The notes under the pieces are model-generated. The model saw nothing but the letters and a program-made list of their open reading frames with translations, was not told where the DNA came from and ran no database searches. Position numbers and translations under genes: made by a program. From NCBI GenBank assembly GCA_014338185.1, contig QUBV01000004.1:28065-92064 (forward strand): a DNA stretch of 64,000 nt. The letters run 5' to 3'. Numbering within the stretch: the stretch's first letter is position 1; each line of letters opens with the position of its first letter. Of the stretch, positions 36,832 through 45,154 are shown one piece after another. Source of the DNA: Lysobacterales bacterium. GTDB taxonomy: Bacteria > Pseudomonadota > Gammaproteobacteria > Xanthomonadales > Rhodanobacteraceae.

Positions 36832-39171
36832 TCAGAAGCGCAGGTTGAGGGTGAGCAGTGCCGACAGCGGCGCACCGGGCGTATAGCGATAGCCGCTCTT
36901 GTTGATCGCCGCGATGTAGTCGTTGTCGAACAGGTTGTAGACGTTGAGCTGCAGCCCCGCGTGCTCGCCCAACGGATAGCTGGCCATCGCGTCGAACACC
37001 CAGTAGCCGTCGATCACCGCGGGCGTGCCGACCGCGCCGTCGCGGCCCCGCTTCATCGCGCCGGCATGGCGCGCGCCCGCACCGAGCGTGAGCTTGAACG
37101 GCGTGGTGTAGGTGGTCCACAGCGTGAACGCATTGGCGGGCGTGTAGGCGAGGTCGGCCGAGCCGTCCTGCGCCACCGCGCTGCCCTTGTCCACGCGCGC
37201 ATCCATCGTGGTGTAGCCCGCGCTGAGCGACCAGTGTTCGCTGAGCTTGCCGACCGCGCCCAGTTCCACGCCCTGCACGCGCTTGCGGCCGCTCTGGTAG
37301 TAGAGCTGGTCGACTGGGTCCTGCACGATCTGGTTCTCGACATCGGTGCGGTACAGCGAGGCCGTGAGCAGCAGGCGCGCGTCGAGCAGCTCCCATTTGG
37401 TGCCGACCTCGAAGGTGTTGGCCTTTTCCGGCTCGAAGATCGGATTGTCGGGGCTGCTGGCCGAGGCCGACAGCGCCAGCGCGTTGCCGCCGGGCGGCTG
37501 TTGCGACAGCGCGTAGTCGAGATACAGGCTGCCGTTCTCGGCCGGCTTGTACAGCAGGCCGAGTTTCCAGTTGAACAGCGTGTCGGACTTGTCCGCATCC
37601 ACGCCGGTGACGATGCTGCCGGTGGGCAGGCCGCCGCAGGCCGGGCCACGCCCGCCACAGGGCACGAGGCTGAAGAAGTCGGTGCTGTAGTGGTCCAGGC
37701 GCAGGCCGAGGTTGAGCTGCCAGCGCGGATTGAAGGTCACGGTGTCGAACAGGTAGGCGGCGATCGTGTCGGTCCTGCCGTCGCTCATCGCGCCGTTGCG
37801 GCCCCACACCAGCCCGCTCACCTGCGGCTCGGGGTGGTACAGGTTCGCCGCGGGCCAATGGCTGCCGTTGAGCGCGGCCAGGCCGATGGTGCCGGCCTGC
37901 TCACGCACCAGCTCGACGCCGGCGCTGAGGTCGTTGCTGGCCTCGCCCGCGAATGCCGAGTGCAGGCGCAGGTTGGTCTGGTTGGTGGCGATGCGGTTGG
38001 TCTGGTCCTTGAACGTGGGCAGGTTGCGCGCAATGGTCCAGGTGGTGGGGTCGTCGAGGTCGGGCGTGGTCCAGTTGGCCGACGAGCCCATGAACGAGGT
38101 CAGCAGGTAGTCCTGGTGGGTGCGCCCCCAGCGCGTGGTGTTGTGCAGGCGCAGGTCCTCGCTGAAGTCGTGTTCGATGATGAGCGTGGCCAGGTCGCTG
38201 GTGCTGTCGTCGTGGTCGCTGGTGGTGCCGTAGTAGTTGCTCGAATCCACGCGCGGCGCACTGCCCAGTTGCGGGCGCGCCGGATCGGGCGAGGCGAAGC
38301 CGGGCAGGCCGACCGTCGGCACGCCGCCGTCGGGCACGTTGCTCTGGCGCAGGTGCAGCAGGTTCAGGTACACGCGCGTGGCCGAGCCGAGGCCGAACGC
38401 GAGCGACGGCGCGATGCCCCAGCGCTGGTGTTCGATGCGGTCGCGGCCGGGCACGCCGCTGTCCTGCGCCATCAGGTTCAGGCGCCAGGCCGCGCCATCG
38501 AGTCCGTCGATGCGCTGGTTCCAGTCGGCGCTTGCGCGGCGTTGCTCGGCACTGCCCGCGGCCACGCTCGCGGCCACGCGCTCGTCGAGCATCGGCTGCT
38601 TGCTGACGAGGTTGAGCGAGCCGGTGGGCGCGGTGCGGCCGTAATCGGCACCCGACGGACCCTTGATCACCTCGACCTGCTCGATGTTGAACATGTCGCG
38701 CGAGACGCTGCCCAGGTCGCGCACGCCGTCGACGAAGATGCTGCTGGAAGAGTCGAAACCGCGCATGAACACCGCATCGCCGGTGTTGGTGGTGCCGTTC
38801 TCGCCGACGAAGAAGGTGCCGACGCCGGCACTGTTGCGCAGCGCCTCGGTCAGCGTGGTCGCGGCCTGCTGCTGGATCAGGTCGGCGGCGATGATCTGCA
38901 CGTTCTGGGTGGTATCGAGCACGGGCTTGACCCACTTCGGTCCGGCCGCGGTATCGACCTTGTAGCCGGGTGCGTTGTGGCCGGTCACCTCGACGGTCGG
39001 CAGGTCCTGCGCGACGTCGGCGGCGGCGGGGGCTTCGGCGGCGCCGTCGCCGGCGGTGGTGGCGGCCAGCGCGGGCATCGCGAGCACGAGGCCCGTGAGC
39101 AGGCTCGCGCGGGTGATGCGCATGCCGCGGGCTGCGGGCAGCGCGTGCTTGCGGCTCTTGATGTACGACAT
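36832..39171 (-). CDS. TonB-dependent siderophore receptor (Fiu/PiuA-like)
   Basis: 779 residues. ATG 39171 starts [16 protein letters not shown] and a signal peptide ([16 protein letters not shown]). A TonB box-like segment ([11 protein letters not shown]) precedes the plug domain ([56 protein letters not shown]). The rest is a 22-strand-like barrel ending in [11 protein letters not shown] with the usual C-terminal Phe. [21 protein letters not shown] resembles Fiu/CirA-type catecholate receptors. A paired cysteine loop is present ([12 protein letters not shown]). It imports a ferric siderophore, likely catecholate, and should be iron-regulated through the Fur-box-like site upstream. It is followed by the PiuC-like gene. 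Confidence 0.93.
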   Translation of the reverse strand: MSYIKSRKHALPAARGMRITRASLLTGLVLAMPALAATTAGDGAAEAPAAADVAQDLPTVEVTGHNAPGYKVDTAAGPKWVKPVLDTTQNVQIIAADLIQQQAATTLTEALRNSAGVGTFFVGENGTTNTGDAVFMRGFDSSSSIFVDGVRDLGSVSRDMFNIEQVEVIKGPSGADYGRTAPTGSLNLVSKQPMLDERVAASVAAGSAEQRRASADWNQRIDGLDGAAWRLNLMAQDSGVPGRDRIEHQRWGIAPSLAFGLGSATRVYLNLLHLRQSNVPDGGVPTVGLPGFASPDPARPQLGSAPRVDSSNYYGTTSDHDDSTSDLATLIIEHDFSEDLRLHNTTRWGRTHQDYLLTSFMGSSANWTTPDLDDPTTWTIARNLPTFKDQTNRIATNQTNLRLHSAFAGEASNDLSAGVELVREQAGTIGLAALNGSHWPAANLYHPEPQVSGLVWGRNGAMSDGRTDTIAAYLFDTVTFNPRWQLNLGLRLDHYSTDFFSLVPCGGRGPACGGLPTGSIVTGVDADKSDTLFNWKLGLLYKPAENGSLYLDYALSQQPPGGNALALSASASSPDNPIFEPEKANTFEVGTKWELLDARLLLTASLYRTDVENQIVQDPVDQLYYQSGRKRVQGVELGAVGKLSEHWSLSAGYTTMDARVDKGSAVAQDGSADLAYTPANAFTLWTTYTTPFKLTLGAGARHAGAMKRGRDGAVGTPAVIDGYWVFDAMASYPLGEHAGLQLNVYNLFDNDYIAAINKSGYRYTPGAPLSALLTLNLRF

Positions 39172-39314
39172 TGCAGAGGTCTCGTGGCAAACGGCTGGCG
39201 CGACCGGGCGGCCTGTCTGCCGGACTGCGGCGCGCGGCCCGTGGTCGGGCAGGGCAGGCAGCGGGCGGCGGCACGCGCGATCACGGCGGCGCCGGACCCG
39301 GAAAAGTTGAACAC

Positions 39315-39334
39315 AAATGGGAATGGTTCGCAAT
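39315..39334. promoter_or_regulatory. Fur-box-like operator before the TonB receptor gene
   Basis: The 20 bases AAATGGGAATGGTTCGCAAT match a Fur-type inverted repeat (AAATGAGAATGATTCTCATT) at 16 of 20 positions. It lies 144 nt before the receptor ATG at 39171 within an AT-rich stretch of the 198-nt gap to hutD. No well-formed -10/-35 pair is evident next to it. Confidence 0.65.
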
Positions 39335-39369
39335 AAAAATCGGCGGACGCGGACGCGCCCGCGCGCCGA

Positions 39370-39954
39370 TCAGGACCCGGGCAGCAGCTGCACCAGCACG
39401 ATTTCACCGCCGCCATCGAGCGCGACGCGGGTGGTGGCGGTGCGCGCGCGGCAGTCCACATGCACGGTGTCGCCAGCGGCGGCCTGCAGCGTGTGGTCAT
39501 CGCATTGCGCGGCCAGCTGGCCGCTGAGCACGTGCACCAGCCATTCCACGCCCGGCCGCGCGAAGATCAGCATCGATCCGGTCAACGGGCGCGCCACCAC
39601 TTCGGCGCGCAGCTGCGCGCGCTGCACCATCACGTTGAAGTCGCGCGTGGCGCCGCCGAGCAGGTGGCACTGCACCGCGACCTCGCCCGCGAACTGCACC
39701 TGCTCGAAGCGCTGCGCGAGGCGGCGGCTGGGCGCGTCGGCGAAATCCAGCTCGATGCCGCGCCCGTCGAGCAGCAGCAGGTGGCGGTCGATGCCGGGGA
39801 AGGTCGAGAACGGCCCGTCGCGCTCGATCTCGGCGATGCTCAGGCGCCAGCGGAAGGCCTCGCCGGCGGCCGGATCACGCGCGATCTCGGTGGTCCAGCC
39901 GCCGTCGTTCTTCCAGCGCACGCGGCGCTGCTGGCTGGCCGGGATCACGTGCAT
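39370..39954 (-). CDS. HutD/Ves family protein
   Basis: 194 residues, beta-rich cupin-like. The start MHVIPASQQRRVRWKNDGG is the characteristic HutD opening, followed by WKNDGGWTTEIARDP, FRWRLSIAEIERDGPFSTF and PGIDRHLLLLDGRGIEL. The C-half includes DFNVMVQRAQLRAEV and VHVLSGQLA. HutD genes are often found with histidine utilisation genes, but no hut gene is near. E. coli Ves is linked to cold stress. It is the last of three tightly spaced minus-strand genes (SET, GNAT, HutD), 12 nt after the GNAT. Confidence 0.87.
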   Translation of the reverse strand: MHVIPASQQRRVRWKNDGGWTTEIARDPAAGEAFRWRLSIAEIERDGPFSTFPGIDRHLLLLDGRGIELDFADAPSRRLAQRFEQVQFAGEVAVQCHLLGGATRDFNVMVQRAQLRAEVVARPLTGSMLIFARPGVEWLVHVLSGQLAAQCDDHTLQAAAGDTVHVDCRARTATTRVALDGGGEIVLVQLLPGS

Positions 39955-39966
39955 GCAGTGCGTCCT

Positions 39967-40494
39967 TCACGCGGTGGCATCGGCGGGATGGTAGATGTAG
40001 ACGAGCGTGGCGGCGCCGAGGAAGTCGATCGTGGTGGCCTGGCGGCCGCCCAGCCGCCGTGCGAGGCGCTCGGAGGTCGCGTTGCCATTGCGGATCAGGC
40101 TCACCGCGCGCTGCGCATGCAGCTGCTCGAAGGCGAACGCGAGCGCGGCGCGCGCGGCCTCGGTCGCATAGCCCTGGTGGCGCTGCGCGGGCACCAGCAT
40201 CCAGCCCAGTTCGAGATCGGGCCAGCCCTCGGGCTGGTGCAGGCCGACGCGGCCGATGAACTCGCCGCTGTCCCTGAGCTCCACCGCCCACATGCCGAAG
40301 CCGCGCAGCACCCAGTGGCCGAGCAGCATCGCCATCGAACGCCACGCGTTCATGCGGTCGAGCGGTTGGCCGTCACCGATGTAGCGCGTGTTGTCGGGGT
40401 CGGCCAGCATCGCCGCGTAGGCTTCGAAGTGATGCTCGCCCAGTGCGGTGAGGCGCAGGCGCTCGGTCAGCAGGGTCGGGATCTGGATGGTCAT
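39967..40494 (-). CDS. GNAT N-acetyltransferase (RimJ/RimL type)
   Basis: 175 residues from ATG 40494 (MTIQIPTLLTERLRLTAL), the usual RimL-like opening. LELGWMLVPAQRHQGYATEA is acetyl-CoA motif A and VSLIRNGNATSERLARRLGG is motif B with a conserved Asn and Ser. Members acetylate ribosomal-protein N-termini, amino-sugars or antibiotics; the substrate here is unknown. The ORF is open further upstream into the SET gene in another frame, but this start fits the family. It starts 4 nt after the SET gene's stop. Confidence 0.9.
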   Translation of the reverse strand: MTIQIPTLLTERLRLTALGEHHFEAYAAMLADPDNTRYIGDGQPLDRMNAWRSMAMLLGHWVLRGFGMWAVELRDSGEFIGRVGLHQPEGWPDLELGWMLVPAQRHQGYATEAARAALAFAFEQLHAQRAVSLIRNGNATSERLARRLGGRQATTIDFLGAATLVYIYHPADATA

Positions 40495-40498
40495 CGCA

Positions 40499-40960
40499 TC
40501 AGGCCAGCAGTGCCGCGAGCGCGTGCGTCGAGGCGCGCAGGCTCTCCAGCCAGGTGTAGCCGACGATGGGCTGGCCGCTGCGCGCATCGCGGAAGTCCTC
40601 GACCTGGCCGGGCGCCAGCAGGTGGCGGTAGTCGACCGTGATCTCGGTGCCGGGCGCGAGGTCGGCGCCCGCGAACACGAAGCCCAGGTGCCACAGCCCG
40701 GTCGGCGCGAATGCGTGGTTGATGTAGCACTCGTCGGGCCACTCGGGCGTGACCGTGTAGCGGTCCTCGAACCAGCGCACCGTGGCCGGCAGCAGCGCGG
40801 CGGCATCCTCGCGGGCGAGGATGTCGTCGAGCGCGTGCACGCACGGAATGTCGTCGGGCGCGGTGATGATGCGGCCACGCGCGACCGGCTCGTCGAGGAA
40901 CAAGCCCTGTCCAGCGCCCTCGATCGTCGATGGGCCGATGTGGTAGCGGGGGAGGATCAT
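40499..40960 (-). CDS. SET-domain protein (short)
   Basis: 153 residues. SET features: a glycine-containing N-terminal motif (STIEGAGQGLFLDEPVARG), the pseudoknot motif ECYINHAFAPTG (N-H), and the catalytic Tyr region GTEITVDYRHLL. The post-SET cysteines are absent. Domains like this transfer methyl groups from SAM to protein lysines in eukaryotes and some bacteria. The target here is unknown. It is first of a tight three-gene group with GNAT and HutD. Compared with the second SET gene in this window (50125), the NH motif is less canonical. Confidence 0.8.
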   Translation of the reverse strand: MILPRYHIGPSTIEGAGQGLFLDEPVARGRIITAPDDIPCVHALDDILAREDAAALLPATVRWFEDRYTVTPEWPDECYINHAFAPTGLWHLGFVFAGADLAPGTEITVDYRHLLAPGQVEDFRDARSGQPIVGYTWLESLRASTHALAALLA

Positions 40961-41019
40961 GCGCGCGCGCCATGGCAGGCGGGGCGCGATTCTAGCAGGC
41001 TGCCGCCGTGCTTACGCGT

Positions 41020-41343
41020 TCAGCCGGGCCGCGGGCGTGGCGGCAACGGCCGGCCGAGCACGATGAGCGCGCGGTTGGCCTCGATCGTGCGCGGGCCGAT
41101 GCCGTCCACCCTGGCCAGGTCCTCGATGCGCCGGAACGGGCCGTGCCGCTCGCGCCAGGCCACGATCGCCTCGGCCTTGACCAGCCCCACGCCGTGCAGC
41201 ACGCCGGCCAGCGTCTTGGCATCGGCATGGTTGATGTCGACCTGGGCGTGGGCGTATGCGGGCAGGACGCCGGCCAGCGCGAGCAGCAGCGCCAGCAGCA
41301 GCGCGCGTGCGCGGCCCGGAGGGATGGATGTGGTCGGATCCAT
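41020..41343 (-). CDS. ComEA-like helix-hairpin-helix protein
   Basis: 107 residues from the ATG at 41343 (MDPTTSIPPGRARALLLA), with a signal/membrane segment (LLLALLLALAGVLPAYAHA). The mature portion is a ComEA helix-hairpin-helix pair: VDINHADAKTLAGVLHGVG and RIEDLARVDGIGPRTIEANR. These proteins bind double-stranded DNA in the periplasm and pull it in during natural transformation, although similar short proteins have other roles. The start is divergent from the M20 peptidase; the 155-nt gap holds a palindrome. Confidence 0.86.
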   Translation of the reverse strand: MDPTTSIPPGRARALLLALLLALAGVLPAYAHAQVDINHADAKTLAGVLHGVGLVKAEAIVAWRERHGPFRRIEDLARVDGIGPRTIEANRALIVLGRPLPPRPRPG

Positions 41344-41420
41344 GCGCGCAGCATGGCAGGGCCACGGTCCGCGCACGAGCGAATCGCGCGCGTGTCGGGG
41401 TCAGCCCATGCCGCGCGCGT

Positions 41421-41440
41421 GCGTAGGAAGTTTCCTACGC
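41421..41440. promoter_or_regulatory. Perfect 20-bp palindrome between comEA-like and M20 peptidase genes
   Basis: GCGTAGGAAG followed by TTTCCTACGC is a 9-bp inverted repeat around a central GT, located 58 nt before the M20 ATG and 77 nt before the divergent comEA-like ATG. Being symmetrical and relatively AT-rich in a GC-rich chromosome, it may be a dimeric regulator's operator. The regulator is unknown. Confidence 0.4.
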
Positions 41441-41498
41441 GGCTGGCGCGATCCGATAAGATCGGCGGTTACTGACGCAGGCAACCGGAGAGCGCGGG

Positions 41499-42980
41499 AT
41501 GGACAGCAAGGCCCTTGGCAAGTTCACAGGCGCGCTGTGGGACGACGAGATCGTGCCGCAGCTCACCGAGTACATCCGCATCCCCAACAAGTCGCCGATG
41601 TTCGATGCCGACTGGGCCAGCCACGGCTACATGGACCAGGCGGTGGCCTTGCTCGAAGGCTGGGCGCGCCGCCAGCCGATCCCGGGCATGCAGGTCGAGG
41701 TGGTGCGCCTGCCCGGGCGCACGCCGCTCATCTTCATCGAGATCGCCGGCCACGGTGACGACACCGTGCTGCTGTACGGGCATCTGGACAAGCAGCCCGA
41801 GATGACCGGCTGGGCCGCGCACCTGGGCCCGTGGACGCCGGTGCTCGAAGGAGATCGCCTGTACGGCCGCGGCGGCGCCGACGATGGCTATGCGATGTAT
41901 GGCGCGCTCGCCGCGATCCGCGCGCTGCACGAGCAGGGCGTGCCGTATGCGCGCTGCGTGGTGATGATCGAAGCCTGCGAGGAGTCGGGCAGCTACGACC
42001 TGCCGTACTACGTCGACCACCTGGCCACGCGCATCGGCAAGCCGTCGCTGATCGTGTGCCTGGACTCGGGCTGCGGCAACTACGACCAGTTGTGGCTCAC
42101 CACCAGCCTGCGCGGCCTCACCGGCGGCAACCTCACGGTCAAGGTGCTGGAGGAAGGCGTGCATTCGGGCGATGCCTCGGGCATCGTCGCCTCGAGCTTC
42201 CGCATCCTGCGCAAGATCCTGTCGCGGCTCGAAGACGAAACCAGCGGCCGCATCCTGCCGCAGCAGCTGCACGTGCAGATCCCCGAGCAGCGCATGGCGC
42301 AGGCGCGCCGCACCGCGCAGGTGCTCGGCAGCGCGGTGTATGACAAGTTCCCGTTCGTGGCCGGCATGCAGCCGGTGGTGGCCGATGCCACCGAACTGGT
42401 GCTCAACCGCACCTGGCGCCCGGCGCTGTCGGTGACCGGCATCGGCGGCATGCCCGCGCTCGACTCGGCCGGCAACGTGCTGCGGCCGCATACCGCGGTC
42501 AAGCTCAGCCTGCGCGTGCCGCCCACGCTCGATGCCAAGGCCGGCGGCGAATTCGTCAAGCGCCTGCTCGAAGCCGACCCGCCCTATGGTGCCAAGGTGA
42601 CTTTCGAGCTGGAGAAGGCCGGCAGCGGCTGGGACTCGCCCGCGCTCGCGCCGTGGCTCGAGCATTCCGTCGAGCATGCCTCCAGCACCTATTTCGGCGC
42701 GCCGGTGGCCTTCAATGGCGAAGGCGGCTCGATTCCGTTCATGGGCATGCTCGGCGAGAAGTACCCGGGCGCGCAGTTCCTCATCACCGGCGTGCTCGGG
42801 CCGCACTCCAACGCGCACGGTCCCAACGAGTTCCTGCACATCCCGACCGGCAAGCGCGTGTCGCAGTGCGTGGCGCAGGTGCTGGCCGACCATCACGTCG
42901 CCAGCGGCAAGGGCCTCACCCGTGGCGTGGCCGCAAGCAGCGCCCACACGGTCAAGGGCGAGGACGGCTGCTGCGGCTGA
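41499..42980 (+). CDS. M20 family metallopeptidase (dipeptidase-like)
   Basis: 493 residues with ATG 41499, preceded by CCGGAGAGCGCGGG. The metal ligands are in LLYGHLDKQPEM (H, D), GRGGADDGYAMYG (D bridging), EACEESGSYD (E, catalytic E) and CLDSGCGNYD (D), and the final ligand is in LGPHSNAHGPNEF (H). The layout with a dimerisation domain (about 200-340) matches M20A dipeptidases/carnosinases. It has no signal peptide, so it is cytosolic and likely cleaves small peptides. Length is normal for the family. A palindrome lies upstream of the promoter region. Confidence 0.9.
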   Translation: MDSKALGKFTGALWDDEIVPQLTEYIRIPNKSPMFDADWASHGYMDQAVALLEGWARRQPIPGMQVEVVRLPGRTPLIFIEIAGHGDDTVLLYGHLDKQPEMTGWAAHLGPWTPVLEGDRLYGRGGADDGYAMYGALAAIRALHEQGVPYARCVVMIEACEESGSYDLPYYVDHLATRIGKPSLIVCLDSGCGNYDQLWLTTSLRGLTGGNLTVKVLEEGVHSGDASGIVASSFRILRKILSRLEDETSGRILPQQLHVQIPEQRMAQARRTAQVLGSAVYDKFPFVAGMQPVVADATELVLNRTWRPALSVTGIGGMPALDSAGNVLRPHTAVKLSLRVPPTLDAKAGGEFVKRLLEADPPYGAKVTFELEKAGSGWDSPALAPWLEHSVEHASSTYFGAPVAFNGEGGSIPFMGMLGEKYPGAQFLITGVLGPHSNAHGPNEFLHIPTGKRVSQCVAQVLADHHVASGKGLTRGVAASSAHTVKGEDGCCG

Positions 42981-43062
42981 GCCGCAGCTGCCCGCAAAGC
43001 GCCCGCCCGCGGCCAGCGCCGTGGCCGCGGCGTGCGCGATGCTCGCGCACAAGGAGGAACGC

Positions 43063-43506
43063 ATGACGATGGTTCGCACCGCGCGCAGCTACGACGCTGC
43101 GGCGATCGCCGCACTGTGCGTGGAACTGGGCTACGCGGCCACGCGCCAGCAGATCATCGTGCGCCTGGCCGAGATCGAGGCGCGCGCTGCCGCGGTGTGG
43201 GTGGCCGAGGACGACAGCGGCGGCGTGGTCGGCTGGTTGCACGTGGTGTGCTGCGCCGCGCTCACCGACGAAGCCTGTGCCGAAATCGTCGGCCTCGTGG
43301 TCGGCGTGGACGCGCGCGGCCACGGCGTCGGCAGTGCGCTGCTGGAGCAGGCCCATGCCTGGGCGCGCGAGCGCGGCTGCAGCCACCTGCGCGTGCGCAG
43401 CCGCATCGAGCGCGAACGCGCCCACCACTTCTACCAGCGCCACGGCTACGCCCTGCTCAAGACCCAGCAGGTGCTGGAACACGCGTTGCCCGACCCGGCC
43501 CGGTGA
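43063..43506 (+). CDS. GNAT family N-acetyltransferase
   Basis: 147 residues. ATG 43063 has a strong Shine-Dalgarno, AAGGAGGA, at 43051-43058. The CoA-binding motif is LVVGVDARGHGVGSALLEQA and motif B is LRVRSRIERERAHHFYQRHGY. The N-terminus (TMVRTARSYDAAAIAALC) and length match the single-domain GNATs common in this order. The substrate is unknown. It follows the M20 peptidase by 82 nt on the same strand and may share its transcript. Confidence 0.88.
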   Translation: MTMVRTARSYDAAAIAALCVELGYAATRQQIIVRLAEIEARAAAVWVAEDDSGGVVGWLHVVCCAALTDEACAEIVGLVVGVDARGHGVGSALLEQAHAWARERGCSHLRVRSRIERERAHHFYQRHGYALLKTQQVLEHALPDPAR

Positions 43507-43724
43507 GCCACGCGCCGGGCGCCGACGCATCGTGGCTTGTCAACGCCGCTCCCCGGATTCGTCGACTTTGCGTTTGCTTCCACGCTCGCTTCAAGCGTGC
43601 TGGGAGTCACACATCGGTTCCGCTCCAGTGCCGCTCCGGAGCTGCGGTGAGCACATCTCAATGGGTCGGATGGGCGGTGATTTCGACCCAGCCTTGGATG
43701 ACGAGGCAGTCAGGACCAGCACGC
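43507..43724. other. Lower-GC non-coding stretch next to the orphan lipoprotein gene
   Basis: A 218-nt gap between the GNAT stop and the lipoprotein stop (convergent). Base composition from about 43540 falls well below the window average. I find no gene, repeat or terminator in it. It may be the flank of an acquired segment. Confidence 0.4.
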
Positions 43725-44342
43725 CTAATCCGCAAAACTCGACAAGAGCCGGTATGTGATCTCTGTGTTAGTGGCTTCGATGATCTCCAGCCGGGCGCCC
43801 TTATATCCAACAATGTTCGACGCAGACAGGTCATAGTCGACCGTGTTGCTGAAGGCGGGCCGTGCCAAGCCTTGCGAGAATTCGCGATAGCCTAATGTGA
43901 TTCGGTTGCCGATCTTGCCGTTGTACAGCAGCGTCTGCTCCACTCCTTCCGTGCCCTCGGTGCCTTCGGATTGCAGTCGCTTTACCAAGGTGTACTCTGC
44001 CTGCTTGCACACGCCTGTTGCTTCCATGCAGAGGAAACCGTCGGTCTTCCGCATATAGAAGTGAGCATCGGTCCCAAACCAGATTCCTTTGGAATTCTCA
44101 TCGTTGTACACGTACCGGCCCTTCGCCAACGCATGCTTGCCGATTACGGTGTCATTCTTGATTTCGATATCAGGGACCAACGTCCCGGACACCTTGTTGA
44201 TCAGCGGTTCACCGACTCCTCGGGTTTCAACAACTCCCAAGCTTGGATATATGGCTGTTTGCCGCGGTCGGGTCGGATTGGAACCGCACGCTGACAGCAT
44301 CAGTGTCAGAACCGTAAGCAACGCGACTGTTGGATTCATCAT
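43725..44342 (-). CDS. Orphan lipoprotein, function unknown
   Basis: About 205 residues. Two adjacent ATGs (44342 and 44339) follow GGGGGA; either is possible. The N-terminus MNPTVALLTVLTLMLSACGS has a clear lipobox with the acylated Cys at about residue 19 (numbered from 44339). The mature sequence has beta-type segments (PDIEIKNDTVIGKHALAKG, GIWFGTDAHFYMRK, LYNGKIGNRITLGYREFS) and two cysteines in GFLCMEATGVCKQAE that could form a disulfide. A small EGTEGTEG repeat is present. No family is recognised. Its GC content and codon use are clearly lower than in neighbouring genes, suggesting acquisition by transfer. Confidence 0.7.
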   Translation of the reverse strand: MMNPTVALLTVLTLMLSACGSNPTRPRQTAIYPSLGVVETRGVGEPLINKVSGTLVPDIEIKNDTVIGKHALAKGRYVYNDENSKGIWFGTDAHFYMRKTDGFLCMEATGVCKQAEYTLVKRLQSEGTEGTEGVEQTLLYNGKIGNRITLGYREFSQGLARPAFSNTVDYDLSASNIVGYKGARLEIIEATNTEITYRLLSSFAD

Positions 44343-44433
44343 TACGTCCCCCTGAATCATCTGCTGTGCAACTTGAGGCAACGATCCTACCACTCGGTCG
44401 CGACAATTCCGTCGCGTGAGCCGTCCTGCCGCC

Positions 44434-45105
44434 ATGCCCATGAATCCGACCGCACTGCCGCATCGCGTGACCGCCGAGGTCGATGCGGCGTTGCTCGCAC
44501 GTTGGCAAGCCGGTGGGCTGCGCGCGGTGCCGCTGCCGGGCGGCTGCGTGCTGCTCGACGAGAATGCCTGGCCGCTGGCGCAGGCCGACGCGCTGCTGCA
44601 GGCCCTGCTTGCGGAAATCGACTGGCGGACGTTGCAGCTGCGCATGTTCGGCCGCAGCGTGGATGCGCCGCGGCTGGCCTGCTGGATCGGCGATGCCGAC
44701 GCGGTGTACTGCTATTCGCGCACGCGTTTCGCGCCGCAGCCGTGGACCGCGACGACCGCGCGGCTGCGCGAACAGCTGTGGCAGCGGCTCGGCCTGCGCT
44801 TCAACGGCGTGCTCGCCAATCTCTACCGCGATGGCCGCGACAGCATGGGCTGGCACAGCGACGACGAGCCCGAACTCGGCCCCGCCCCGGTCATCGCCTC
44901 GCTCAGCTTCGGTGCCCCGCGCACGTTTCGACTGCGCCCGCGTGCGCGCGGCGGCGCCCCGGCGTCGCTGCAACTGGGCCATGGCAGCCTGCTGCTCATG
45001 GCCGGCCGCACCCAGGCCCTGTACCAGCATGCCTTGCCACCGCGCACGCGCGTGCGCGAGCCGCGCGTCAACCTCACCTTCCGCCAGGTGAACCCCAAAC
45101 CGTAG
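44434..45105 (+). CDS. AlkB-like Fe(II)/2-oxoglutarate DNA repair dioxygenase
   Basis: About 223 residues. Starts at ATG 44434 or 44440 (MPMNPTALPHRV) or at GTG 44416; no Shine-Dalgarno settles it. The AlkB double-stranded beta-helix is evident in FNGVLANLYRDGRDSMGWHS (active site HxD: GWHSDDEPELG), ASLSFGAPRTFRLRP and QHALPPRTRVREPRVNLTFR (distal His and the two Arg that bind 2-oxoglutarate). The NLYRDGRDSMGWHSDDEP block matches AlkB/ALKBH2-type DNA repair enzymes that remove methyl adducts. It lies alone between the orphan lipoprotein and the giant membrane protein. Confidence 0.87.
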   Translation: MPMNPTALPHRVTAEVDAALLARWQAGGLRAVPLPGGCVLLDENAWPLAQADALLQALLAEIDWRTLQLRMFGRSVDAPRLACWIGDADAVYCYSRTRFAPQPWTATTARLREQLWQRLGLRFNGVLANLYRDGRDSMGWHSDDEPELGPAPVIASLSFGAPRTFRLRPRARGGAPASLQLGHGSLLLMAGRTQALYQHALPPRTRVREPRVNLTFRQVNPKP

Positions 45106-45154
45106 GGTCAGAGTCGACTTTCCATGTCGGCCGGGCCGCGATGCCAGCTGCGCA

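Noticed and set aside
36817..39336. An 839-codon open frame antisense to the TonB receptor gene
   Set aside because: It is the mirror of a clear receptor gene; high GC leaves few stops. The sequence has no domain and is Arg/Ala/Gly/Val-rich as expected for a shadow.
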